DNA of 23,680 nt from JBOHNM01 sp050730675 (GCA_050730675.1 JBOHNM010000056.1:1-23680), one strand, 5' to 3'; numbered from the stretch's first letter, positions 12,723-22,525 are shown. Numbers and translations are program-made. Notes: generated from the sequence alone by a model not told the origin.

Positions 12723-13790
12723 ATGCAATGGCTCACCAATCTGCGCAAGCACCTGCTGACGGGTGTCTCGTACGCGATCCCGTTCGTCGCCTGCGGCGGC
12801 ATCCTGATCGCCCTCGCACTGGCGTTCGCGCCCAAGATCGATGGGGTGCCGCTCGACAAGAGCCTTGCCACGCTTGATCCCCTCTGGGCTCGGCAAGTGC
12901 TCCAGACAATGTTGACCATTGGTGGTGCAGCATTCGCCATGATGTTGCCGATCCTCGCTGGGTACATTGCATATTCAGTCGCCGGTAAACCTGGCCTGGT
13001 GGCGGGGGTCGTCGGTGGGTTTCTGGCAAACCAGGTCGGAGCGGGGTTCCTGGGAGCGCTCGTCGCCGGGCTCCTTGCCGGGTATGTCGTGGAGGCCCTC
13101 AAGAAGATCCCGACGCACAAACTCATCAAACCCATCATGCCGATCCTGGTGATCCCGATCGTCTCGTCGTTGGTCGTCGGCGGGGCCATGTTGCTGATCA
13201 TCGGGCCGCCGATCGCGACCGCTCTCGACGCGCTGAAGCACTGGCTCGAGAACATGCAATCCAGTAACGCGATTGTGCTCGCTGCCTTGTTGGGAGCCAT
13301 GATCGCGTTTGACATGGGGGGACCGGTCAACAAGGCCGCATTCTTCTTTGCTTCCGGCCTGATTTCACAGGGCAACTACTACGTGATGGGAGCGGTGGCC
13401 GCTGCCATCTGCACTCCTCCGCTGGGAATGGGTTTGGCCACGCTCATCGGTCGCCGGCAGTGGACTGAAAGCGAGCGAGAGTCCGGCCTGGCCGCCTTGG
13501 GAATGGGCATGATCGGCATCACCGAGGGAGCCATCCCCTTCGCCGCAGGCGACCCCCTCCGCGTGATTCCCTGCATCATGCTCGGTTCAATGACCGCCAG
13601 CACTATCGCCATGCTCGGCAAGGTTCAGGACCATGCCCCGCACGGGGGGCTGATCGTTTTACCGGTGGTGAATGGATGGCTGATGTACGTCATCGCGATC
13701 GTGGCTGGTACCGTCGTCACCGCCGTGGCCATCACTACACTCAAGAAGATATGGAAGGCCCCCGGCGATCAGAATGCCGCGGCGGCTTGA
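12723..13790 (+). CDS. PTS fructose-type transporter EIIC
   Basis: 355 residues from the ATG at 12723, preceded by AGGA at 12710-12713. The frame stays open 145 codons further upstream, but that part covers the tRNA-like island and has no transporter-like sequence. The protein is a polytopic membrane domain with about eight to ten hydrophobic segments. It carries hallmarks of the fructose/mannitol EIIC class: GGPVNKAA (199-206), ITEGAIPFAAGDPLRVIP (from 266), and VAGVVGGFLANQVGAGFLG. It moves the sugar through the inner membrane while EIIB phosphorylates it. EIIB follows 31 bases later, then the HPr-EI-EIIA fusion, so all parts are encoded separately or fused in an unusual split. Fructose is the likely substrate by family, not proven. 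Confidence 0.92.
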   Translation: MQWLTNLRKHLLTGVSYAIPFVACGGILIALALAFAPKIDGVPLDKSLATLDPLWARQVLQTMLTIGGAAFAMMLPILAGYIAYSVAGKPGLVAGVVGGFLANQVGAGFLGALVAGLLAGYVVEALKKIPTHKLIKPIMPILVIPIVSSLVVGGAMLLIIGPPIATALDALKHWLENMQSSNAIVLAALLGAMIAFDMGGPVNKAAFFFASGLISQGNYYVMGAVAAAICTPPLGMGLATLIGRRQWTESERESGLAALGMGMIGITEGAIPFAAGDPLRVIPCIMLGSMTASTIAMLGKVQDHAPHGGLIVLPVVNGWLMYVIAIVAGTVVTAVAITTLKKIWKAPGDQNAAAA

Positions 13791-13821
13791 GTGGAGATAG
13801 CCGGAATAGCTTGAGGAGCGG

Positions 13822-14124
13822 ATGATGAAGATCGTGGCAGTCACGGCGTGTCCCACCGGCATCGCGCACACCTATATGGCGGCGGAGCAACTCGAGAAAA
13901 CAGGCAAAGCGATGGGACATCAGGTCCGAGTCGAGACCCAGGGCGCGATGGGCATCGAAAACCAGTTGACGACCAAGGAGATCGCCGAGGCGGACGTCGC
14001 CATCTTCGCGGTGGACATCGACGTCGAGCACAAGGACCGATTCGACGGCAAGAAGATCGTGCAGGTCGGCGTTGCGGAAGCGATCAAGAATCCCAAGGGC
14101 GTCCTCGCCAAGGCGGGCGTCTAG
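13822..14124 (+). CDS. PTS fructose-type EIIB
   Basis: 100 residues, or 99 from the second ATG at 13825; GGAG at 13815-13818 supports either. The active-site motif is TACPTGIAHTYMAAE with phosphocysteine Cys10, followed by a Rossmann-like fold ending KNPKGVLAKAGV, standard for a fructose EIIB domain. It accepts phosphate from the EIIA domain of the downstream fusion protein and passes it to the sugar held by EIIC. In enterobacterial FruA the B domain is fused to C; here it is a separate small protein. Confidence 0.94.
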   Translation: MMKIVAVTACPTGIAHTYMAAEQLEKTGKAMGHQVRVETQGAMGIENQLTTKEIAEADVAIFAVDIDVEHKDRFDGKKIVQVGVAEAIKNPKGVLAKAGV

Positions 14125-14139
14125 CCGGGGATCGTCCGC

Positions 14140-16674
14140 ATGCCGACCGAGTTTCGATTCACGTGCACCCTGCGCAACGGCTTCCACGCCCGCCCGGCGA
14201 GCATGCTCGCCGATGTTGTCCGCCGTTACTCTTGTTCTGTGACTCTCGTGAAGGAGTTGGCTGGCGCCCGCGTTGATGCTCGCAGCGTCCTCTCGGTAAT
14301 CGGTCTCGATGTCAAGCACGGCGACGACTGCGTCCTGATCGCCGAAGGCGCCGACGCCGCGGCTGCTATTGCTGGGATCGAGGCCTTCATCCGCGATGAC
14401 CTCTCGCACGGAGATGAGTTGCCTCCATCGGGTTCGAATGCCCTGAACTCCGACGACACTGCGCCCCAACTTCCCGTCAGCCTGCGCAAGTTCCAGCCCC
14501 GTCATGTCCCCGGCAGATCCGTGTGCGCCGGCATTGCGGTTGGTGTGGCCGTGATCGTTTACGGCTTGGCGCTCTGCGATGCCGACAGGGTCGCCAAGCC
14601 CGTCTCGATTCAGCACGAACTCGATGCGGCACGTCGGGCCATTGACGCCGTCCGGCAGGACCTCCGGCATCTGTCTGGTTCCACCCGTGGCAAGATGGAG
14701 CGAGAACTCTTGCACGCACACGAGGGCATTGCCGACGACCCGGCACTCTGGCACCAGATCGAAGCGAAGATCCGTTCCGGCGCGACCGCCCCGCAAGCGG
14801 TCGTCGCCGCGGCGGAGCAGTTTGCTGACCACTTCCGTACGGCCGCGAGTGCCTATATCCGCGACCGCGTCGTGGATGTGCAGGATGTCGCGATGCAGAT
14901 CCTGGACCGACTGACCGGCGGCAAGCTGGCGTCCATGCACGTGACGTTGACCGTTGACAGCATCGTCTTCGCCGAAGCTCTCACCGCCAACCAGCTCTTG
15001 CGGATGGACCGGCGCCTGCTCCGCGGCTTGGTCCTCGGACACGTCGGCGCCACGTCCCACACGGTCATTCTCGCCCGCTCACTCCAGATTCCCACCATCA
15101 TCAACGCCGCCGATGCGCCAGCCCTCGTGGGCGCGGGCACGCCCGTAGTCGTCGATGCCGTCGGCGGCTTCGTGATCACGGCTGTCACGCCTGAGATCGC
15201 TCGCCACTACCAGCGCGAGCAGCGCACCCACCAGCGCCGCCGTGACCGCCTGGCGCCGTTGTCACAAAGGTCCGCCCTCACCACCGATGGCCAGATGCTT
15301 GAAGTCGGCGCGAATGCCGCCACGGCGGACGAGATCGCATCGGCCACGAGCCACGGCGCTGATGGAATCGGTCTTCTCCGCACGGAACTGCTCTTTCTCG
15401 ACCGCCCCGCCGCGCCGACCGAGGAAGAGCAGTTCGAGGCCTACTTGGCAGCCGTTGCCGCTGCCAAAGGACGCCCCATCATCATCCGTACATTCGACAT
15501 CGGCGGCGACAAGCCCGCCGAGTATCTGCGGATGCCGGAGGAAGATAACCCGTTCTTGGGTCTGCGCGGGCTGCGACTCTATGAGGCGCTCCCCGACCTC
15601 CTGCGCATCCAGCTCCGTGCCATCCTGCGGGCTTCCGCCCAGGGTTCCGTGAAGATCATGGCTCCGATGGTCGCCCTTCCCACCGAGGCCGCGTGGTTCC
15701 GCGCCCAAGTGCAGGCCGTACAAGCCGAGTTGAAACAGGCGGGAACGCCATTCGACCCCGCTATGCCCATCGGGATCATGATCGAAATCCCCGCCGCCGC
15801 GCTGGCCATGGACCAGCTCTGCGACGAAGTGGACTTCTTCAGCATCGGCACCAACGACCTCTGCCAGTACTGGATGGCCGTCGACCGTGGCAATCATGCC
15901 GTCGCGAACCTCTACAACGCCCATCACCCCTCTTTTCTCCGGCTCCTCCGCGTGATCGTTCAGGGAGCTAGGGCTCGCTCCAAGTGGATCGGCGTCTGCG
16001 GCGAAATGGCCGGACAGCGTGCCAACCTCCCGCTCATGATTGGGCTGGGCGTTGACGAAATCAGTGTTGCCCCTGGCGATGTGTCCACCCTTAAAGCCGC
16101 GGTGCAGTCCGCTGATGCATCACAATGCCGTACGCTGCTCGACGAAGTCGCCACGTGCCGCGATGTGGAACAGGTTGAGAAACTCCTCGCTGGATCTTCC
16201 TGGCGCTCCGGTGTCACAGAGAGCATTCTCGACCCGGCCATGATTGATACGGGCGAGACCGCCGCCACCAAAGAAGAGGCGATCAAGGCCGCCGTTGATC
16301 TTCTTTTCGTCGCCGGCCGAACAGAGAATCCCCGACAGGTGGAAGAAGCCGTCTGGGCTCGCGAGCAGACCTACTCGACCGGCCTTGGTTACGGCTTTGC
16401 GGTCCCGCACTGCAAGACCGACGCTGTAAGCTCGCCGTCGTTGGTGGCGGTCAAGTTGACGCACCCGATTGAGTGGGGGTCTATGGACGGCCGACCAGTC
16501 CAGACCGTCCTCCTCTTGGCCATCCCCGCCTCGGACACCACCGGGGCCCACATGAAGGTGTTTGCCAAGCTCGCCCGGCGGCTGATGCACGACTCGTTCC
16601 GCGATCAGCTCACTGCGGCGTCGGATCCGAAGGCGCTCGAAGCCTGCCTCCGAACGGAACTGGAGATCCAGTAG
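14140..16674 (+). CDS. HPr-EI-EIIA(Fru) fusion, multiphosphoryl transfer protein
   Basis: 844 residues. Domains in order: HPr at about 1-90 (NGFHARPAS, phosphohistidine His16); a linker; enzyme I at about 120-680 with GHVGATSHTVILAR (His307), the PEP-binding barrel (RTFDIGGDKPAEYL, FFSIGTNDLCQYW) and catalytic Cys620 in GVCGEMAG; then EIIA(Fru) at about 700-844 with AVPHCK (His757). Every active residue is present, so one polypeptide can carry phosphate from PEP through EI, HPr and EIIA to the neighbouring EIIB. The domain order differs from E. coli FruB (EIIA first, then a middle domain and HPr) and places EIIA at the C-terminus. The start lies 15 bases after the EIIB stop with a poor ribosome-binding site. 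No fructose-1-phosphate kinase gene lies in the window. Confidence 0.95.
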   Translation: MPTEFRFTCTLRNGFHARPASMLADVVRRYSCSVTLVKELAGARVDARSVLSVIGLDVKHGDDCVLIAEGADAAAAIAGIEAFIRDDLSHGDELPPSGSNALNSDDTAPQLPVSLRKFQPRHVPGRSVCAGIAVGVAVIVYGLALCDADRVAKPVSIQHELDAARRAIDAVRQDLRHLSGSTRGKMERELLHAHEGIADDPALWHQIEAKIRSGATAPQAVVAAAEQFADHFRTAASAYIRDRVVDVQDVAMQILDRLTGGKLASMHVTLTVDSIVFAEALTANQLLRMDRRLLRGLVLGHVGATSHTVILARSLQIPTIINAADAPALVGAGTPVVVDAVGGFVITAVTPEIARHYQREQRTHQRRRDRLAPLSQRSALTTDGQMLEVGANAATADEIASATSHGADGIGLLRTELLFLDRPAAPTEEEQFEAYLAAVAAAKGRPIIIRTFDIGGDKPAEYLRMPEEDNPFLGLRGLRLYEALPDLLRIQLRAILRASAQGSVKIMAPMVALPTEAAWFRAQVQAVQAELKQAGTPFDPAMPIGIMIEIPAAALAMDQLCDEVDFFSIGTNDLCQYWMAVDRGNHAVANLYNAHHPSFLRLLRVIVQGARARSKWIGVCGEMAGQRANLPLMIGLGVDEISVAPGDVSTLKAAVQSADASQCRTLLDEVATCRDVEQVEKLLAGSSWRSGVTESILDPAMIDTGETAATKEEAIKAAVDLLFVAGRTENPRQVEEAVWAREQTYSTGLGYGFAVPHCKTDAVSSPSLVAVKLTHPIEWGSMDGRPVQTVLLLAIPASDTTGAHMKVFAKLARRLMHDSFRDQLTAASDPKALEACLRTELEIQ

Positions 16675-16739
16675 ACGGAATCAGGGCGTCCTAAGGGTGT
16701 CCCAACTGAGAAGAATTCGTGGGGGTTTGGTAACATCGT

Positions 16740-16767
16740 GTCACCCACTGGATTCCCCGGTGGTGAC
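16740..16767 (+). other. Intergenic stem-loop between PTS genes and mannosidase
   Basis: GTCA-(C)-CCACTGG-ATTCC-CCGGTGG-TGAC gives an 11-bp stem with one bulged C and one T-G pair. It lies 65 bases after the PTS stop and 59 bases before the mannosidase start. No U-run follows. It may be a terminator of a non-classical kind, a 3'-end stabiliser, or a leader element. The rest of the 152-base gap shows no clear promoter. Confidence 0.35.
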
Positions 16768-16826
16768 GCCGCCGTTCGAGCGGTTTGACGTTCGTTTCCA
16801 TTTGGATCGATGCTGAGGAATACGAC

Positions 16827-19800
16827 ATGAAGACCTTCCTGGCGTTCACGGCAGTTTGGGCAATCGGCACGGCCCACACATTGGCAATCGAGCCCGGCGC
16901 CCCCGCACCCGACTCCGCAGTTCCTGTCGAGCAGCCGAAGGCGGCCAATCCGCCGGCCGCACCCGAGATGCCCGACCTGGCCAAGCAGCCGACGCTCTTC
17001 GTTGTCGGCTACTCCCACCTCGATACCCAGTGGCGATGGACCTATGCCGACACCATCCGCGAGTTCATCCCGAACACGCTCAACGACAACTTTGCGCTGT
17101 TCGAGAAGTATCCCAGCTACGTCTTCAACTTCAGCGGGTCGCGCCGCTACAAGATGATGGAGGAGTACTACCCCACCGAATTCCAGAAGCTCAAGGGGTA
17201 TGTCGCCGCCGGACGTTGGTTCCCCTGCGGCTCGTCCGTGGATGAGAACGACGCCAACGTCCCCTCCGCCGAGGCGCTCGTTCGCCAAGTGCTCTATGGA
17301 AACCGGTACTTCCGCCAGACCTTCGGCGTCGCCAGCGAGGAGTACATGCTCCCCGACTGCTTCGGCTTTCCGGCGGCGCTTCCGAGCGTTCTGGCCCACT
17401 GCGGAGTCAAGGGTTTCTCCACCCAGAAGCTTACTTGGGGTGGCGTCGTTCCGATCCCCTTCAAGGTCGGCGTCTGGGAAGGCCCGGACGGTCACAGCGT
17501 GACGGCGGCTCTCGATCCCGGCGCCTACGTCGGTCAGGTCCGCGAGAACCTTGCTAATAGCAACGGTTGGAAGGAGCGCATCGCCGCCAGCGGCAAGATC
17601 TCCGGCGTCCTCGCCGACTACCACTACTTCGGCACCGGCGACCAGGGCGGCGCGCCAGGCGAGTCGTCGGTCGCCAAGGTGCAGGAGAGCGTCGGTACCA
17701 ACGGTGCAATCAAGGTCATTTCTGGGCCGGCTGACTGGCTCTTCAAGGCCATCACGCCCGAAATGGAGAAGAAACTCCCCCGCTACAAGGGCGAGTTGAT
17801 GCTCACCGAGCACTCGGCGGGCTCTATCTCTTCGCAGGCGTATATGAAGCGATGGAACCGTAAGAATGAGCTTCTTGCTGGTGCGGCCGAGCGGGCCGCG
17901 CTCGCCGCGGCATGGCTCGGCGGGCGTTCCTATCCATCGCAGAAGATCGAAGACGCCTGGTACCTCGTGCTCGGTTCGCAGATGCACGACATTCTCCCAG
18001 GGACCAGCGTCCCCAAGGCCTACGACTACTCGTGGAACGATGAAATCCTCGCGGCGAACCAGTTCGCTGCAATTCTTGAGGACTCGGTTGGCGTTGTCGC
18101 CTCGGCGATGAACACGCAAGCTACGGGCACACCCATCGTCATCTACAACCCGCTCTCCGGTGAGCGCGAAGATGTGGTCGAGGCCGACGTGCCCGCAGCC
18201 ATCGCGGGAGCAAAGGGCGTCAAGGTCATTGGACCCGATGGCAAGACGGTCCCCGCTCAGGTCCTGAGTTCCACGGGCAACACCGCGCGTGTCGCCTTCC
18301 TCGCCAAAGCGCCTTCGATCGGCTTCGCCGCCTTCGACGTCCAGCTCACCTCCGATGCTCCGGCTTCCGGCTCGGAATCTTTGAAGGTGCAGGATCGCCT
18401 TCTCGAAAACGAGATGTACACCGTCCGTCTCGACGACAACGGCGATGTCGCCTCGATCTTCGACAAGCAGGCCAAACGCGAACTTCTCTCCGCTCCAGCA
18501 CGCCTCGGTCTCCACTACGAGAACCCGCGCCAGTGGCCCGCGTGGAACCAGGACTGGGCCGATCGCCAGCTCCCCGCAAAGGCCTACGTGAGTGGCCCGG
18601 TAACGTTCCGCATCGTCGAGCAGGGCCCCGCCCGTGTCGCCATCGAGGTGACGCGCGAGTGCGAAGGCTCGACCTTTGTGCAAACTATTCGTCTCGCGTC
18701 GGGCGGCGCGGCCGCCCGCGTCGAGTTCGACAACCAGATCGACTGGCGCAGCCGCCAGCGCAGCTTGCGTGCGGCATTCCCGCTCGTCGCCTCCAATCCG
18801 AAGGCAACCTACGACATCCAAACCGGCGCGATCGAGCGCGGCAATGGCCACCCGAAGCAGTACGAGTACCCCTTCCACCAGTGGTTCGACCTCACCGACG
18901 CGAAGGGGGACTACGGCGTCACGGTGATGTGCGACAGCAAGTTCGCCGCCGACAAGCCCGACGACCACACTGTCCGCCTCACCCTGCTGCACACCCCGGG
19001 CACCCGCGGCGGCTACCCCGACCAGGGCAGCCAGGATCTCGGCCGCCACCGTGTCCAGTACGCCGTCTATAGCCACACCGGCGACTGGCGCAAGGCCGAG
19101 GGGTTCGCTCAAGCCGCCCGCCTGAACCAGCCTCTGCTCGCGTTCATCGCGCCGGCGCACGAGGGCGCACTCGGCAAGACATTCTCGCTCGCCAACACGA
19201 GTTCGCCTGCCGTGAGCATCTCCGCCGCAAAGAAGGCCGAGGATGGCGACGAGATCATCGTCCGCCTCCGCGAGCACACCGGCGGTCCCGTCAAGGGCGT
19301 ACAGATATCGGCCGCTCGCCCAATTCTCTCCGCCCGCGAAGTAGACGGCCAGGAGCGCGAGATCGCCAAGGCCACCGTGCAGGACGGCAAGCTCGTCGCG
19401 GATATCAACGGATACGAATTGCGGGCCTATGCCGTCAAGCTCGGTGATGCTCCCGCGAAGGTCGCGCAACTCGAGTCAGCACCGGTGACGCTGCCGTTCG
19501 ATGCCGACGTCGTCTCAACCAACACCAACCGCAAGGACGGTGCGATGACCGACAAGGGTCTCGCCATCCCCGCAGAGCAGTTCCCCGCTTCGTGTACGGC
19601 AGAGGGCGTGAAGTACACCTTCGGTTCGGGCGCTGACGGCCAGAAGAACGCCGTCACGTGCCGCGGACAGGAGATCTCACTCCCCTCGGGCAATTTCGAC
19701 CGCCTCTACATCCTCGCAGCCGCCAACGAAGATACGCAGTCCAATCTCACTGTCGGCGGCAAGGAGGTCCCGTTCAACGTCCAGAACTGGTCCGGCTACG

Positions 19801-21179
19801 TCGGCCAGTGGGATCACCGCGTCTGGGCTAACGACGACGGTAAGTACAGCGAGCCCTCCGGCGATATCGTCGGAATCGACGCCGGCTATGTGAAGCCCGA
19901 TTCCGTAGCTTGGTACTGCTCTCACCACCACATCCCGACCGGTGATTCCTACTACGAGTACTGCTACATCTTCAAGTATGCCGTCGATCTCCCGGCGGGC
20001 GCCAAGTCGTTCAAGCTCCCCGATGATTCGCGGATCAAGGTCTTTGCCGCATCGGTCGCCAAGGTCGGCTCCACCCGCGCCACCGCCGCCCGCCCGGTTT
20101 TCGACACCCTCGACGACCGCTCGCAGGACCGCCCGCGCTTCGCCCCCGCATCGGGCAAGTTCGCCGATGCGACCACCGTCAAGATCGAGCCGGGCCTCTA
20201 CGGCCGCACCGCCGACATCCGCTACACCATCGACGGAAGCGAGCCCACGGCGAAATCCACCGCCTACCGCGGCCCGATCCCAGTCTCCGCAACGACCAAT
20301 GTCAAGGCGATCATCCTCGGCGCCGGCGGCCGCCCCGGGCCCGCCGCGGCCTCGACCTTCGAAGTCGATGACCGCACCGCACCGACGGTGACGCGCGTCG
20401 ACGCGATGTTCAAGTCCTCGATGGTCCTTGTTCAATTCTCGGAGCCAGTTGATCCTTCCACGACGCTTGCGTCAAGCTTCACCGTCGAGCCCGCAATCTC
20501 GATCTCCAAGGCCGAACTTCGTCCCGATCGCCGCTCGGTGCAGCTTACCCTCGCCTCCTCCCCCGAGGCCAAGCGTCCATATCACTTGAAGATCAACGGC
20601 GTCAAGGACGCCTCATCCGCCGCCAACGTCATCAAGCCCGTCACGATGGACTTCACCGTAGCGGGTCCTGTGTACACGCTCTCCGAAGTCACCCGCGAGC
20701 AGCGCGGCAAAGCCGTGCGTGATGTCCCCGGTCTGCCCGTCAAGGCCGGCGATGCCTGGACCGTCAATATGTTCGTCCGTACCGACAAGCAGCCGGACAA
20801 CCGGACGATCATCGCCGGCTTCGGCAAGTGCGAGCAGGCCGACGCAGGCAGCGCCCGCTACCTTGTCAAATTCGCCAACGGCGTGCAATTCTGGAGCCAC
20901 AATCGCGATGTTCCCAGTCGCACGCAACTCGACCTCAACCGCTGGCAGATGCTCACGGCCACCTACGACGGCAAGACCCTCCGCATCTACAAGGATGGAA
21001 AGTCGATTGGCGAACGCGAGGTTCAGCTCGCCGATGATGAGAACGTGGTGCAGATCGCTCCCAAGGATCCCTGGGAGCAGAAACGCCAGTTCGATGGTGA
21101 CATCCGCGACCTGACCATCTGGGGCTCGGCGCTCAGCGATGAGGGCATCGCCGCGCTCAAGCTCTCGATGCCGCAGTAA
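16827..21179 (+). CDS. Secreted GH38 alpha-mannosidase with accessory C-terminal domains
   Basis: 1450 residues from the ATG at 16827 (GAGGA just upstream). A signal peptide, MKTFLAFTAVWAIGTAHTLA, precedes a Pro/Ala-rich spacer. The GH38 catalytic barrel (about 55-330) has the zinc-binding SHLDTQW (His64, Asp66) and the likely nucleophile Asp177 in LPDCFGFP. The middle three-helix domain includes MHDILPGTS (His387, Asp388); the beta-rich GH38 C-terminal part runs to about 1100. Next come a chitobiase/hexosaminidase C-terminal-like domain (about 1105-1180, YTIDGSEPT), an Ig-like domain (about 1183-1277, VQFSEPVDPST) and a LamG/concanavalin-type domain (about 1280-1450, WQMLTATYDGKTLRIYKDG). 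It probably trims mannose from extracellular glycans, the extra domains binding carbohydrate or cell surface. It starts a likely operon with the next gene. Confidence 0.92.
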   Translation: MKTFLAFTAVWAIGTAHTLAIEPGAPAPDSAVPVEQPKAANPPAAPEMPDLAKQPTLFVVGYSHLDTQWRWTYADTIREFIPNTLNDNFALFEKYPSYVFNFSGSRRYKMMEEYYPTEFQKLKGYVAAGRWFPCGSSVDENDANVPSAEALVRQVLYGNRYFRQTFGVASEEYMLPDCFGFPAALPSVLAHCGVKGFSTQKLTWGGVVPIPFKVGVWEGPDGHSVTAALDPGAYVGQVRENLANSNGWKERIAASGKISGVLADYHYFGTGDQGGAPGESSVAKVQESVGTNGAIKVISGPADWLFKAITPEMEKKLPRYKGELMLTEHSAGSISSQAYMKRWNRKNELLAGAAERAALAAAWLGGRSYPSQKIEDAWYLVLGSQMHDILPGTSVPKAYDYSWNDEILAANQFAAILEDSVGVVASAMNTQATGTPIVIYNPLSGEREDVVEADVPAAIAGAKGVKVIGPDGKTVPAQVLSSTGNTARVAFLAKAPSIGFAAFDVQLTSDAPASGSESLKVQDRLLENEMYTVRLDDNGDVASIFDKQAKRELLSAPARLGLHYENPRQWPAWNQDWADRQLPAKAYVSGPVTFRIVEQGPARVAIEVTRECEGSTFVQTIRLASGGAAARVEFDNQIDWRSRQRSLRAAFPLVASNPKATYDIQTGAIERGNGHPKQYEYPFHQWFDLTDAKGDYGVTVMCDSKFAADKPDDHTVRLTLLHTPGTRGGYPDQGSQDLGRHRVQYAVYSHTGDWRKAEGFAQAARLNQPLLAFIAPAHEGALGKTFSLANTSSPAVSISAAKKAEDGDEIIVRLREHTGGPVKGVQISAARPILSAREVDGQEREIAKATVQDGKLVADINGYELRAYAVKLGDAPAKVAQLESAPVTLPFDADVVSTNTNRKDGAMTDKGLAIPAEQFPASCTAEGVKYTFGSGADGQKNAVTCRGQEISLPSGNFDRLYILAAANEDTQSNLTVGGKEVPFNVQNWSGYVGQWDHRVWANDDGKYSEPSGDIVGIDAGYVKPDSVAWYCSHHHIPTGDSYYEYCYIFKYAVDLPAGAKSFKLPDDSRIKVFAASVAKVGSTRATAARPVFDTLDDRSQDRPRFAPASGKFADATTVKIEPGLYGRTADIRYTIDGSEPTAKSTAYRGPIPVSATTNVKAIILGAGGRPGPAAASTFEVDDRTAPTVTRVDAMFKSSMVLVQFSEPVDPSTTLASSFTVEPAISISKAELRPDRRSVQLTLASSPEAKRPYHLKINGVKDASSAANVIKPVTMDFTVAGPVYTLSEVTREQRGKAVRDVPGLPVKAGDAWTVNMFVRTDKQPDNRTIIAGFGKCEQADAGSARYLVKFANGVQFWSHNRDVPSRTQLDLNRWQMLTATYDGKTLRIYKDGKSIGEREVQLADDENVVQIAPKDPWEQKRQFDGDIRDLTIWGSALSDEGIAALKLSMPQ

Positions 21180-21201
21180 ACGCGACACTGGAGGCTGCCC
21201 G

Positions 21202-22383
21202 ATGCACCGCTACGTCATCGCGCTGATGGCCATGGCGGTCTTCGCCTTCACCGCAGCCACGCACGCCGGGGTGGTGGCTGCGCACCCAGGCGTCTCCGCC
21301 GTGGCTTTCGTCAAGCTGTCCCCCGACGGGACCCTCAGCATCATCGTCCAGCACGACGCGCTGGCGTTCGCGCTCAACGAGACGCCGCAGAACATCGCCG
21401 ATGCTCCGATGTACGAACTGCTTGACGGCTCGGAGAATGTCCAGATCCACACATTCAACGAGGCTCGAGAGCGGTTCACCTCGCAGTTCGAGTTGAAGGT
21501 CGATGACCATCGTCTCAACCCAGAACTCATCGAATTTCCCACGGCCGCGGCCATCCGCGCCTGGCGAAAGACCCATTCCGATCGGCGCCTCCCACTGAAG
21601 CTCGACATCGTCCTTCAAGCCAAGTTGCCGACAGATGCTCGTCTGATCACGCTGCAATTCCCGTCCATTCTCAGCGATGTCATCGTTTCCTTCGATCGTC
21701 CCGGCCGCGAGCCTCAGGCTTTCCCGGTTCCTCCCGGCGAGCCTACGCCCCCGCTTGATGTCACGCTGAACCGCGCCCCACCAACCGCCGACAGACAAGA
21801 CACGGGCAAGCCGCCCGCTGCGATGGGCACGCTCGCCATCGCCTGGCGTTACATCAAGCTCGGCTTCGTGCACATCGTCCCGGATGGGCCCGATCACGCC
21901 CTGTTCGTGCTCGGGCTCTTCCTCCTCACTCCGAAATTCAAAGCTGTGCTCTGGCAGATCACCGCCTTCACGATCGCCCACACAATCACGCTTACACTCA
22001 CGGCCCTCCACATCATCGGCCTCCCCCCCACCATCGTCGAACCCGCCATCGCAGCCTCCATCGCGTTCATCGGGATCGAGAACCTGCTTGCCACCAAGAT
22101 CAATCCGTGGCGCTACGCGGTCGCCTTCCTCTTCGGTCTCGTCCACGGCATGGGCATCGCCACCGCCTTCACCGAAGCCGGATTTCCTCCGGGCCAGCTC
22201 GTCTCCAGCCTCGCGGCCTTCACCGTTGGCGTCGAGGCGGGCCACATCGCCATCCTCGCCGCGGCGTTTGCCCTCCTGGGCTGGACCCGAAACCGTCCCT
22301 GGTACCGCAAGAGGGTCATGATCCCGGCGTCCCTGCTCATCGCAGCGGTGGCATTGGTGTGGTTCGTCATGCGGATTGCATGA
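21202..22383 (+). CDS. HupE/UreJ-type membrane protein
   Basis: 393 residues from the ATG at 21202, seven bases after GGAGG (21190-21194) and 22 bases after the mannosidase stop. An N-terminal signal peptide is followed by a soluble extracytoplasmic domain of about 180 residues. A C-terminal block of five or six hydrophobic segments (about 215-393) has the conserved HupE/UreJ_2 motifs: IVPDGPDHALFVLGLFLL (His232), FTIAHTITLTLTA, FIGIENLLA, FGLVHGMGIATAF and VGVEAGHIAIL. Relatives are proposed nickel or cobalt permeases in hydrogenase and urease operons, but this longer form with an extracytoplasmic domain is common without such enzymes. The conserved His/Asp/Glu residues in membrane segments suggest metal transport. 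Link to the mannosidase (a zinc-type enzyme family) is only positional. Confidence 0.85.
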   Translation: MHRYVIALMAMAVFAFTAATHAGVVAAHPGVSAVAFVKLSPDGTLSIIVQHDALAFALNETPQNIADAPMYELLDGSENVQIHTFNEARERFTSQFELKVDDHRLNPELIEFPTAAAIRAWRKTHSDRRLPLKLDIVLQAKLPTDARLITLQFPSILSDVIVSFDRPGREPQAFPVPPGEPTPPLDVTLNRAPPTADRQDTGKPPAAMGTLAIAWRYIKLGFVHIVPDGPDHALFVLGLFLLTPKFKAVLWQITAFTIAHTITLTLTALHIIGLPPTIVEPAIAASIAFIGIENLLATKINPWRYAVAFLFGLVHGMGIATAFTEAGFPPGQLVSSLAAFTVGVEAGHIAILAAAFALLGWTRNRPWYRKRVMIPASLLIAAVALVWFVMRIA

Positions 22384-22525
22384 CAACACCAAGTTCCCGA
22401 TTTTGCTGCATTTTGAAGGTAGACGACCGTTGTTTGGCGTGAGGTCAGCATCCTGCCCGCGGTCATCGGGGTGGTTCGCTATCCTTACTTCATCCGACGA
22501 CACGCACCGCACCGGGGAAGTTGTC

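Noticed and set aside
16605..19469. 954-codon open frame on the minus strand
   Set aside because: It lies opposite the GH38 coding sequence and reflects GC-rich codon bias; the translation resembles no family.
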